64,000 nucleotides of DNA from Streptomyces sp. MUM 178J. GTDB taxonomy: Bacteria; Actinomycetota; Actinomycetes; Streptomycetales; Streptomycetaceae. Numbering within the stretch: the stretch's first letter is position 1; every line of letters begins with the position of its first letter. The DNA lies in contig NZ_JADWYQ010000013.1 in assembly GCF_022414575.1 (NCBI RefSeq), positions 73,760 through 137,759 of the forward strand. The letters run 5' to 3'. The translations under genes were made by a program, and so were the position numbers. Below, piece after piece: positions 28,140-37,154 of the stretch. Under the pieces are notes generated by a model. It was not told the DNA's origin. It searched no databases and saw nothing but the letters and a program-made list of their open reading frames with translations.

Positions 28140-31100
28140 ATGCTTCCCTCCCTGGCCGCCGAGGATCTGCGCCGTGCCCTCGCCGCGTACCTGACGACGA
28201 GCTTCGCGCTCGCCGACGATGACGTCCGCGAGGAGCTCGAAGCGTTCCTTGAGCGGCCGGAGAGTCGCCTCTTCCGGGGCCCGTACCTCCGGGTCCGTAC
28301 GCCCTTCCGGTACGCGCCTCCCGGCTGGGAGAAGGTTCTGGACTGGTCACCCTCTGACCTCCGCCCCTACACCCACCAGGCGAACGCCTGGCGGCGGCTG
28401 TCCAGCAAGTCGGGCCACGCCCCCGAGCCGACGATCGTCACCACCGGCACCGGCTCCGGAAAGACGGAGTCGTTCCTCGTCCCGATCCTCGATCACTGCG
28501 CCCGGGCCCGCGCCGCCGGGGTGAAGGGCGTCAAGGCGCTGCTCCTCTATCCGATGAATGCGTTGGCCGACGACCAGGCACGCCGTATCGACGACTTTCT
28601 TGCCGAGAACGCCGCCCTTTCCTCCGTCACGGCCGGCATCTACATCGGAGGTGCCTCCGGCAATCGCCTCCCGGACGACGAGGACGAGAACGCCCCCGGC
28701 TCCTACGCCCGCGAGTCCGGCGCAAGCACCATTACCCCCGCCCAACTGTCCCCGGACAGCCGCCTGATCACCGACCGCGAGGCCATCCGCGCGAACCCGC
28801 CGGACCTGCTGCTCACCAACTACAAGATGCTGGACCTCCTCCTCCAGCGCATCCCGGACGTCCCGCTCTGGCAGGACGGCGGGCTGACGTACGTCGTCCT
28901 GGACGAGTTCCACACCTACGACGGCGCCCAGGGCACCGATGTGGCGATGCTGCTGCGCCGCCTGGGCGCGGCCACCGGCAAGGCCGAGCCGGGCCGCCCC
29001 CTCGGCACGATCACCCCCGTCGCCACCTCCGCCACCCTCGGCGGTGGAACCGGTGGAACCGGTGGAACCGGTGGAACCGGTGGAACCGGCGCAACCGATG
29101 GAACCGGCGCCGTCGGCCGCACCGCAGCCACCAGCGCCACCCCCTCCGCCGAAGCGGCCCCCACCCCCGACGGCCCCCAGAAGTCCGACCGCGAACTGCT
29201 CCTCGAATTCGCCGAGAAGGTCTTCGGCGCACCCTTCCCGGACGCCACCCTCATCGGTGAGGACCGCCAGACGCCCGGCGAGTTCGTCGCCGAGCCCGAC
29301 TTCCTTCTCCCCGTGCCCTCCCCGGCCGCCCTCGCCGCCGTCCCCGACCCCCTCAACGATCCGTCGGCCCTCCACCGGCTCGCCCAACTTGTCGTCGGCA
29401 TGGACTTCGCCGACCCGATACAACTCGGCGAGAAGCTCAGCCAGCACAACCTCATCCGCGCCCTCCTCGACGTCGCGGGCGACACTCCCGTCACCGTCCC
29501 GGAGATAGCCCGCGAGTTCGCGAAGCGCGGCGGCGGCGCGGCCTGGGACGAGGCGGCGCGGACCGACATCGACCTGGTCGCGACCGGCCTTTCCCGTCTC
29601 CTCGCGCTGGTCTCGACCGCCCGTACCTACGACCGGGTCGCCGACCGCGTCATCCCCTTCCTCCGCGTCGAGGCCCAGCTCTGGGTCCGCGAGGTGCGCC
29701 GCGTGATCCGCGCCGCGACGCCGACGCCGCACTTCCGCTGGTTCGACGACGACGGTCCCACCGGGGACACCCGGCCCAACCCGGCCAACCTCGCCGTCTA
29801 CCCCGCCGCCGAGGTGGACAGCACCGCCGACGCCGACCCGGATGACGGCGGCACTTCGCACTTCGCTTCGGACAGCCCCGTCCCGTTCGTCCGCCCCGTC
29901 GGCCCGGCCTACCGCGCCCACCTTCCCGCCGCGTACTGCCGTCACTGCGGACGCTCCGGCTGGGCGGCGCTGTCCACGGATCTGGAGTGGCAGCAGCTCA
30001 AGACCAGGCCGCTGGAGATCTACCGGGCTTCCGCCCAGGGCAACCGGGCCGTCCGCTGGATGATCCGGGCCAGGCCGGGCGAGCACACCCCCGTCTTCCT
30101 CCACGCCGAGGAAGCCGAACTGCGCACGGTGCCGAGCAACGACACCGTGCCCGTCATCACGGTCGCCGGGCCCGTTCCCGCGGGCGCGGGCGACAAGTGC
30201 CCCTCCTGCGACCTGACCGACGGCATGCGCTTTCTCGGTGCGGGCACCGCCACCCTCGCTTCCGTCACCACCACCCAGCTGTTCTCCGACCGCGGCCTGA
30301 CCGACGACGAGCGTAAACTGCTGGTCTTCACCGACTCCGTCCAGGACGCCACCCACCGGGCCGCGTTCATCGCCAACCGCAGCTTCGGCTTCACCTTCCG
30401 CGGGCTGCTCGCCGAGCAGCTCGAGCCGGGCGCCCCGGTCGCCGTACACGATCTGGCCACCGACGCCGCCGAAGCCGTGGTGACGGCGGCGGAGAAGGGC
30501 GAGATGAGCAAGCTCGCCTCGATCGTGCCGCCCGACCTGCGTGACAACCCGGAGATCCGGACGCTCCTCAGCGGCGACGGGTTCAGTGACGCCGGCGCGT
30601 ACATGCTGCAGGACCGCATGGTCTTCCAGACGCTGCTGGAGTTCGGCCTGCGCTCACGCCTGGGCCGCACCCTCGAACTGACCCGGACCGCCGCCGCCGA
30701 GGTGCACCTCCCCGATGCCGCCGCCGTGGCGGCCCTGCTGCGGGAAGCCCACCAGCGCCTCCCGGGGCAGATCACCCTCCCCACCGACGCTGCCGACTAC
30801 ATCGTCTACCTGCGAGGCCTGCTGGAGCGTATGCGTCTGCGGGGGGCGCTGTTCCACCCCTGGCTGAAGGAGTACATCGCGCAGGCCGGCGCGAGGCGCT
30901 GGCCGATCTGGGGCGGGCGGCCCACGGGCATGCCCGCGTTCCCGCGCGGCCTGGCCGCACCGACGTTCCCGGTCCTCGGGCGCCTGGGCACGTCCGAGTT
31001 CGACTCACTGGCCCGTGACAACACCTGGTTCGCCGACTGGGGGCACCGCACCCTCGGCTGCGAGCGACGCGAGGCCCGCGCCCTCGCCGAACAGGCCATG

Positions 31101-34100
31101 AAGCTGCTCGCGCAGCGCGAGGTACTGGCGACCTACCCGGCCGAGGGCGGCTCGACCGTCTTCGCTCTCAGGCCGCGCACCATCATGGTGCACAGCCTCG
31201 CCACCGGCCCGTCGTCTCCGGACAACGACAGCGGGACGGACGGGGCCCGGGCCGACGGAACCGGCGTCAACGACCACGGCGTCCGCTGCGACAGCTGCAC
31301 CTGGCGGCAGACCGTCCCGCCCGGCCGGCGTGAGGACTGGCTCGGCACGCCCTGCCTGCGCTTCCAGTGCGGCGGCACCTTCACCACTGACGACCGGGAC
31401 TACAGCGACGACTACTACCGCCGTCTCTACACGGTCGACCGGCCCGGTGACGTCCTCACCGCCGAGCACACGGGCGCGCTCAGCCGGGCCCGCCGCGAGG
31501 AGGTCGAGCAGGCCTTCAAGAACCGCCCCTCGCCGTTCGACCCGAACGTACTGACCTGCACGCCCACCCTCGAACTCGGCATCGACATCGGCGACCTGTC
31601 CGCCGTGCTGCTCGCCTCCCTGCCGCCCGCGCCCGCCAACTACGCGCAGCGCATCGGCCGTGCCGGCCGCAGCACCGGCAACTCGCTCACCGTCACCTTC
31701 GTACCGCGCGGCGCCCGCAACCAGTACTACCTGCACGCACCCCAGCAGATGCTCGCGGGCCGGATCATCCCGCCGGACTGCTACCTCGACGCCTCCGAGA
31801 TCCTGCGCCGCCAGTACCTGGCGTACCTGTTAGACCGGGCCGCCGACCGGAGCCTGTGGCGGGGGACGATGATGCCCGAAGAGCCCATGCCGCACCGCAT
31901 CGGCGCGCTCTTCACCCGGGGGCTGGCAGAGGACGGCTGGTTCCGCCGTTTCCTGGACGTCGCCCACGCCCGCCACGCCGAACTCGCGTCGTCCTTCGTC
32001 CAGCTCTTCCCGGGGATGTCGGCCGAGGCCGAGCAGGGCCTGCGGCAGTTCGCGCAGCTGGAGCTGGAGCAGACCGTCGGCCAGGCCGCCACCGCGTGGC
32101 GCAAACGCCTGGAGGCTCTGCGCTCCCGGTCCCGGCAGATCGGCCGGGCCTTCGACGCCCTGTCCACCGCCTCCGGGGACCGCGAACGCGACGAGCAGCG
32201 CCGCCAGCTCTACGCCGAGCGCAGATCGGTCAACCGGCGCAGGGACGCCCTGGTCGGCGAGAACTCGGTCAACGCCATGGTCCGTCTGGGCCTGCTGCCC
32301 AACTACACCCTCCACGACGAGGCCACACTCTTGGACGCGACGCTGTGGTGGAAAGACGCCGACGGCGAGTTCCAGGACCAGTTGACGGAGTACGGGCGGG
32401 GCTCACGCATGGGCCTGCTGGAACTCGCGCCCGGCAACACCTTCCACACCGACGGCTACAAGTACATCGTCAACGGCCTGGACCTGGGAGCCGGCGAGGG
32501 CGACACCGCTTATGCCAAGTGGCGGCTGTGCCCCGAGTGCGGCTACGTCGCCACCGCCGAGTCCGGCCTGGACCTCACCGCCTGCCCGCGCTGCCTGACG
32601 CCGCAGATCGCCGATCCCGGCGCGCTCCACACCGTGCTCGTGCCCGAACGGGTCACCGCCCGCGAGCGGCGCGAGGACGCACGGCTCACCGACGAGCGCG
32701 ACGAGCGGGAGCGGCGCCGGTTCAACGACATCACGCTGGTGGACATCGACCCGGACCAGCCCCAGGGACTGCGCGCCTGGAAGCGGGTGGGGGAGCTGCC
32801 GTTCGGTGTGGAGTTCGCCCGGGTGGCCACCATCCGCACCCTCAACCTCGGCCCGGCCGCCGCCGCGGGCCCCGAGCACCAAATCGCCGGCGACGACGTC
32901 CAGGTGCCCGGCTTCGAGACCTGCCTGGAGTGCGGGGCCGTACGCGGCGTGCACCCCCAGGCCTGGGACCGGTCCGCCCAGCGGATCGGTACCCGGCACG
33001 CGTACTGGTGCGGCCACAAGGACGACGGGATCGACGCCGAGACGGCGTCGATGCAGCGGCTCGTGCTCGCGCACGAGCTGACCACACAGGCACTGCGGAT
33101 ACTGCTGCCTGTGTCCACGATGGAACTGCAGACCCGGCTGGTGTCGTTCAAGGCCGCGCTGCTGCTGGGCATAACCATGCACTTCGGCGGAACCCCCGAC
33201 CACCTGCGCGTCGTACCCGCGACCATGCCGGGCGGAACCCGGGAACTGCGCCGCCGCTTCCTGGTGCTGCACGACTCCATGCCGGGCGGCACCGGCTATC
33301 TGGAGCACCTCGCCGACGCCACCGTGCTGCACCGGGTGCTCACCCTCGCCCAGACCGCCCTGCGAGACTGTCCCTGCGGCAAGGAGAACCTGCGCACCCC
33401 CTGCCATCGCTGCCTGCTGCCGCACGTCAGCAGCAACGAACACCCCTTCGCGTCGCTGCGGGTCGCCAGGGAGCTCCTGGACGAGATCGTCACCGGCTGG
33501 GACACGGAGCAGGTCGACACCCTGTCCGGGGTGCGCATCGACCAGCTCGCCGAGAGCGAGCTGGAGAAGCAGTTCGTCCGCACCCTCGTCGACTGGGGCA
33601 GCCGTCCCCCGGAGTCCGGCTCGGTGACGCCCCGCGCCGGGGAGCGCGGCATGGAGTACGAGCTGCGTTTCACGCGCCCGGACGGCGGCGGCACCCGCTG
33701 GCTCTTCCAGGACCATGTGCGGCAGCTGACGTCCGCGCCCAGTGAACCGGACTATCTGCTGACCCGGATCGACGGGCCGTCGACGCGCATCGCGGTCTTC
33801 CTCGACGGCTACGCCTTCCACGCCAGCACCGGCATCAACCGGATCGCCGACGACGCCGCCAAGCGCGAGGCACTGCGGGCCGAGGGCATGCAGGTGTGGC
33901 AGTTCACGCACGCGGACGTGATGGCCTGGAAGGCGGCGGTGGAGGGGACCGCGGACGACCGCGAGGTGCGCACCCCCGCCGAACCGCTCCTCGGGGAGGG
34001 CGCGCTGCGGACGGCCCGGCAGATCCACCAGATGCTGACGGGCGGCCCACGCCCCGACGACACGCTGGACCCGGCACTGCGCAACCCGATCGAGACGCTG

Positions 34101-34916
34101 CTCGCGGTGCTCGCCGATCCCGACTCGGAGAAGTGGTCCCGTAGGGCGGCAGCGCTGATCAGCGGTTTCGCCGGGGGCGGAGCAGCGCGGCCGCCGATCG
34201 ACCGGCGTGTGGTGGGCGAGCGGCTGCCGGACGTGCTGGCGGGCGGCCCCCTGCCGGTCGCCGGCAACCCGGCCGCCGCCGACGCCATCGCGATGGACGT
34301 CCGCACCCTGGGCGGGCTGCGCGTCATCGGGCTGCTCGACCGGCGGGCCGAGCCCGCGACCGGGCAGCCCGGGATGTCCGCCTGGTCGGCCTTCACCGTG
34401 CTGGACGACCGCGACGAGGCGGTCGCCGAGCCGGGTCACCGGGCGCGGTGGGCCGACTGGCTGCGGTGGTCCAATCTGCTGCAGTTGCTGACGGGCGAGG
34501 GGGGTTCGGCACTGCCGCGTTCGTTCCACCAGGTCGCGATGTCCATGGCCGGGCAGCTCGACCCGCACGCGGTCGCCTTCCTCGCGGGTGCGCTGCCCAC
34601 CACCACGGGCCTGCCCGACGAACTGCCGGAGCCCTGGGCGGAGGCGGTCGAGTGGGCTTCTTCCCAGGCCGAGGAACTGCTGTTCGCCCTGTGCCGGGAG
34701 GCCCGCACCCGCCACTTCGGCGCCCCGGAGGTCGGCTTCGAGCTCGACGACCGGGTCGCGCAGCAGGCGGAACTCGCCTGGCCGGACGCCAGGGTGGCGG
34801 TGTTCCTCGACGTGGACGAGCACCGGGATGCCGCGTTCGCGGAGGCCGGCTGGCACGTCGTACACGCCGGGACAGTTGATGTGGCCGAGTTGGCCGAGCG
34901 TTTGGAGAATGTGTGA
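28140..34916 (+). CDS. Giant SF2 helicase with MZB/DUF1998-type region and C-terminal nuclease-like domain
   Basis: The 2258-residue protein has Walker A GTGSGKTE (Lys108), DEFH (255-258), SAT (297-299) and QRIGRAGR (from 1170). Multiple zinc-knuckle CxxC pairs follow, and an MZB/DUF1998-type block ends with CPCGKENLRTPCHRC near 1744. A segment at about 1860-1930 (EPDYLLTRID, AVFLDGYAFH, DDAAKREALRAEGM) resembles a Vsr-like PD-(D/E)XK nuclease. It looks like DrmA and DrmB in one chain, or a DruE homologue. A GGT-repeat linker follows the SAT motif, and Leu1231 is a TTA codon. It starts 9 bp after the methyltransferase. Confidence 0.85.
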   Translation: MLPSLAAEDLRRALAAYLTTSFALADDDVREELEAFLERPESRLFRGPYLRVRTPFRYAPPGWEKVLDWSPSDLRPYTHQANAWRRLSSKSGHAPEPTIVTTGTGSGKTESFLVPILDHCARARAAGVKGVKALLLYPMNALADDQARRIDDFLAENAALSSVTAGIYIGGASGNRLPDDEDENAPGSYARESGASTITPAQLSPDSRLITDREAIRANPPDLLLTNYKMLDLLLQRIPDVPLWQDGGLTYVVLDEFHTYDGAQGTDVAMLLRRLGAATGKAEPGRPLGTITPVATSATLGGGTGGTGGTGGTGGTGATDGTGAVGRTAATSATPSAEAAPTPDGPQKSDRELLLEFAEKVFGAPFPDATLIGEDRQTPGEFVAEPDFLLPVPSPAALAAVPDPLNDPSALHRLAQLVVGMDFADPIQLGEKLSQHNLIRALLDVAGDTPVTVPEIAREFAKRGGGAAWDEAARTDIDLVATGLSRLLALVSTARTYDRVADRVIPFLRVEAQLWVREVRRVIRAATPTPHFRWFDDDGPTGDTRPNPANLAVYPAAEVDSTADADPDDGGTSHFASDSPVPFVRPVGPAYRAHLPAAYCRHCGRSGWAALSTDLEWQQLKTRPLEIYRASAQGNRAVRWMIRARPGEHTPVFLHAEEAELRTVPSNDTVPVITVAGPVPAGAGDKCPSCDLTDGMRFLGAGTATLASVTTTQLFSDRGLTDDERKLLVFTDSVQDATHRAAFIANRSFGFTFRGLLAEQLEPGAPVAVHDLATDAAEAVVTAAEKGEMSKLASIVPPDLRDNPEIRTLLSGDGFSDAGAYMLQDRMVFQTLLEFGLRSRLGRTLELTRTAAAEVHLPDAAAVAALLREAHQRLPGQITLPTDAADYIVYLRGLLERMRLRGALFHPWLKEYIAQAGARRWPIWGGRPTGMPAFPRGLAAPTFPVLGRLGTSEFDSLARDNTWFADWGHRTLGCERREARALAEQAMKLLAQREVLATYPAEGGSTVFALRPRTIMVHSLATGPSSPDNDSGTDGARADGTGVNDHGVRCDSCTWRQTVPPGRREDWLGTPCLRFQCGGTFTTDDRDYSDDYYRRLYTVDRPGDVLTAEHTGALSRARREEVEQAFKNRPSPFDPNVLTCTPTLELGIDIGDLSAVLLASLPPAPANYAQRIGRAGRSTGNSLTVTFVPRGARNQYYLHAPQQMLAGRIIPPDCYLDASEILRRQYLAYLLDRAADRSLWRGTMMPEEPMPHRIGALFTRGLAEDGWFRRFLDVAHARHAELASSFVQLFPGMSAEAEQGLRQFAQLELEQTVGQAATAWRKRLEALRSRSRQIGRAFDALSTASGDRERDEQRRQLYAERRSVNRRRDALVGENSVNAMVRLGLLPNYTLHDEATLLDATLWWKDADGEFQDQLTEYGRGSRMGLLELAPGNTFHTDGYKYIVNGLDLGAGEGDTAYAKWRLCPECGYVATAESGLDLTACPRCLTPQIADPGALHTVLVPERVTARERREDARLTDERDERERRRFNDITLVDIDPDQPQGLRAWKRVGELPFGVEFARVATIRTLNLGPAAAAGPEHQIAGDDVQVPGFETCLECGAVRGVHPQAWDRSAQRIGTRHAYWCGHKDDGIDAETASMQRLVLAHELTTQALRILLPVSTMELQTRLVSFKAALLLGITMHFGGTPDHLRVVPATMPGGTRELRRRFLVLHDSMPGGTGYLEHLADATVLHRVLTLAQTALRDCPCGKENLRTPCHRCLLPHVSSNEHPFASLRVARELLDEIVTGWDTEQVDTLSGVRIDQLAESELEKQFVRTLVDWGSRPPESGSVTPRAGERGMEYELRFTRPDGGGTRWLFQDHVRQLTSAPSEPDYLLTRIDGPSTRIAVFLDGYAFHASTGINRIADDAAKREALRAEGMQVWQFTHADVMAWKAAVEGTADDREVRTPAEPLLGEGALRTARQIHQMLTGGPRPDDTLDPALRNPIETLLAVLADPDSEKWSRRAAALISGFAGGGAARPPIDRRVVGERLPDVLAGGPLPVAGNPAAADAIAMDVRTLGGLRVIGLLDRRAEPATGQPGMSAWSAFTVLDDRDEAVAEPGHRARWADWLRWSNLLQLLTGEGGSALPRSFHQVAMSMAGQLDPHAVAFLAGALPTTTGLPDELPEPWAEAVEWASSQAEELLFALCREARTRHFGAPEVGFELDDRVAQQAELAWPDARVAVFLDVDEHRDAAFAEAGWHVVHAGTVDVAELAERLENV
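29043..29087. repeat. Five 9-bp repeats encoding (Gly-Gly-Thr)n inside the helicase
   Basis: Five identical GGTGGAACC units plus degenerate copies to about 29105 encode a Gly-Gly-Thr linker directly after helicase motif III (residues 302-316). The unit keeps the reading frame, so copy number could change by slippage without breaking the gene. Confidence 0.95.
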
Positions 34917-37057
34917 TGTCCAAGGCCCAGGTCGTCATGGCGGACGTCTTCGGCAAGTACTACGACAAGCTCGACGGGTCGGTCCAGGCACAGGTCCTGC
35001 AGTTCATCATGAAGATGCAGCGGGACCCGGACGCCAACGGGCTGAACCTCAAGCCGCCGAAGGGCGCCGAGGACAAGCGGGTGCGCACGGCCAGGATCAA
35101 CGACAACTTCCGCGCGGTGCTGATGCACTACGCCGACCGCATCTACTACCTGGTCGCGGTGCTGCCGCACGACGACGCCTACACCCTCGCCTCGCACATC
35201 ATCTTCGACATCAACAAGGTCACCGGCGGCGTCGAGCTGATCAACCTCGCGAGCCTCCACGGCACCCTGAGCGGGCAGCCCGCCCAGACACCCGCCACCG
35301 ACGAGCCGTCCGTCTTCGCCCACGTCTCGGACGCCGATTTCGACCGTCTCGGCGTGCACCCCTCGGTCGTACCGGCGTTGCGGGAGATCCGCAGCGTCGA
35401 CGCGATACTCGGCTTCGTGGAGCATCTGCCCAAGCTCGCCAGGGACGTGATCCTCTGCCTCGCCGACGGCATGACCGTCGAGGACGTCTGGGAGCACGTC
35501 AGTTCCGTCGCCGCGACCAGTGACACCATCGACCCGGAGGACTACGAGGCTGCCAACGAGCGGCCCGCGACCAAGGAGTCCTTCGTCGTCACCGGCGACG
35601 TCGCCGAGTTCGGCCGGATCATGTCCGAGCCGCTGTCGGCCTGGCGGATCTTCCTGCACCCGGCCCAGCGCGCCCTGGCCGAGCGCAAGACTCCCAACAA
35701 GGGCTCGGTACGGGTCACCGGCGGCCCCGGTACGGGCAAGACCGTCGTCGCCCTGCACCGGGTCAGGGCCCTGGCCGAACGGCTGCCGCCCGGCCAGGCG
35801 ATCCTGCTCACCACCTACACCACCACTCTCGCCGAACTGCTGCGCTCGCTGCTGGAGGACCTCGGAGGCACCCAGCTCACCGCCAAGGTCGACATCCGCA
35901 ACATCGACAAGGTCGCCTACGGCATCGCCAAGGAGGTCTTCGGCGCGAAGACCCCCAAATCCCTCGGTGACGACGAGATCCGCAGGCGCTGGGAAGACCT
36001 GGCCGAGGAACAGCAGCCGCACCGCTGGGACGCGCGTTTCCTGGAGGCCGAATGGAAGCAGGTCGTGCTCGCCCAGGACGTGCGCAGCCGCGACGAGTAC
36101 CTCGTCGCCAGCCGGGCCGGTCGCGGCCGACGACTCAACCGCCCGGAACGGGCGCAGGTGTGGGGACTGATCGAGGCCTTCGAGCACCGGCTGGACGCGG
36201 CCGGTGAGGTCGGCGTCACCCAACTCGCGGCGCAGGCCGCCCGGATCGCCTCGGGCTGGAGCGACGAGACCCGCCCGTACCGGCACATCGTCGTGGACGA
36301 GGCCCAGGACCTGCACGCCGCGCACTGGAAGCTGCTGCGGGCGCTCGTCCCGGTCGGCGAGGACGACCTCTTCATCGTCGGCGACGCCCACCAGCGGATC
36401 TACGACAACCGGACCGCGCTGAGCGCCCACGGCATCAACGTGCGGGGGAGACGCTCCAGGCGGCTGACCCTGAACTACCGCACGACCCGTCAGATCCTGG
36501 GAACCTCGCTGAGCCTGCTGGGCGACGCGAGCTTCGACGACCTCGACGACGCGACCGAGGACCTGGGCGGCTACCGCTCCGTTCTCGGCGGGGCCAAGCC
36601 CGAGTTGACCGAGTACCCGAGCACGGCCGCCGAACTCGCGGGCCTGGCCGGACGGGTCGGGGAGTGGCTGGGCGAAGGACTGAAGGAGGACGAGTTCGTC
36701 GTCACCGCTCGCACCAACAAGCTCGCGGACGCGGCGGTGGAGGCGTTGCACAACGCGGGGATCAAGGCCGTCAGGGTGAAACCGCGGCAGACTCCGGCGA
36801 TCGGTTCCGGGGTGCATGTGATGACGATGCACCGGATCAAGGGCCTGGAGTACCGGGCGGTCGCCATCATCGGAGCGGGCGCGGATCACGTGCCGCAGCC
36901 CGGCGCCGTCACACCGATCTCCGAGGATCGTACCCAGCACGACCGCGACCTGCAGCGCGAGCGCTCGCTGCTGTTCGTCGCGGCCACCAGGGCACGCGAA
37001 CAACTCTCCGTCACCTGGGCCGGACCACGCAGCCCGTTCCTGGAGGGAAGCCACTGA
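34916..37057 (+). CDS. RelE-like domain fused to UvrD-type helicase
   Basis: The protein has 713 residues from ATG 34916, which overlaps the stop of the giant helicase (TGATG). Residues 1-105 resemble a RelE/ParE toxin fold (FYDKLDGSVQ-like start, RINDNFRAVL, YYLVAVLPHDDAY). After a linker, an SF1 helicase follows: GGPGTGKT (Lys275), DEAQD (461-465), RRLTLNYRTTRQIL, MTMHRIKGLEYRAV and FVAATRAREQL. Such fusions occur in actinobacteria beside restriction-type genes. Whether the RelE part cleaves RNA or only binds is not clear. Confidence 0.85.
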   Translation: MSKAQVVMADVFGKYYDKLDGSVQAQVLQFIMKMQRDPDANGLNLKPPKGAEDKRVRTARINDNFRAVLMHYADRIYYLVAVLPHDDAYTLASHIIFDINKVTGGVELINLASLHGTLSGQPAQTPATDEPSVFAHVSDADFDRLGVHPSVVPALREIRSVDAILGFVEHLPKLARDVILCLADGMTVEDVWEHVSSVAATSDTIDPEDYEAANERPATKESFVVTGDVAEFGRIMSEPLSAWRIFLHPAQRALAERKTPNKGSVRVTGGPGTGKTVVALHRVRALAERLPPGQAILLTTYTTTLAELLRSLLEDLGGTQLTAKVDIRNIDKVAYGIAKEVFGAKTPKSLGDDEIRRRWEDLAEEQQPHRWDARFLEAEWKQVVLAQDVRSRDEYLVASRAGRGRRLNRPERAQVWGLIEAFEHRLDAAGEVGVTQLAAQAARIASGWSDETRPYRHIVVDEAQDLHAAHWKLLRALVPVGEDDLFIVGDAHQRIYDNRTALSAHGINVRGRRSRRLTLNYRTTRQILGTSLSLLGDASFDDLDDATEDLGGYRSVLGGAKPELTEYPSTAAELAGLAGRVGEWLGEGLKEDEFVVTARTNKLADAAVEALHNAGIKAVRVKPRQTPAIGSGVHVMTMHRIKGLEYRAVAIIGAGADHVPQPGAVTPISEDRTQHDRDLQRERSLLFVAATRAREQLSVTWAGPRSPFLEGSH

Positions 37058-37102
37058 CCTGCGGTGACGCGAGACAACGCCGCCGCGTTAGAGTCACCAC
37101 GG

Positions 37103-37123
37103 AGCCGGCCGTAGTCCGGCTCT
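37103..37123. promoter_or_regulatory. Hairpin between the helicase block and the ATPase-HNH pair
   Basis: GAGCCGG and CCGGCTC form a 7-bp stem with a 7-base loop in the 97-bp gap after the UvrD gene. There is no T-run. It may be a weak terminator, an attenuator, or an operator for the ATPase-HNH pair. Confidence 0.4.
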
Positions 37124-37154
37124 CACCTCAGAACGGGATCCGGGCGGACGAGAT

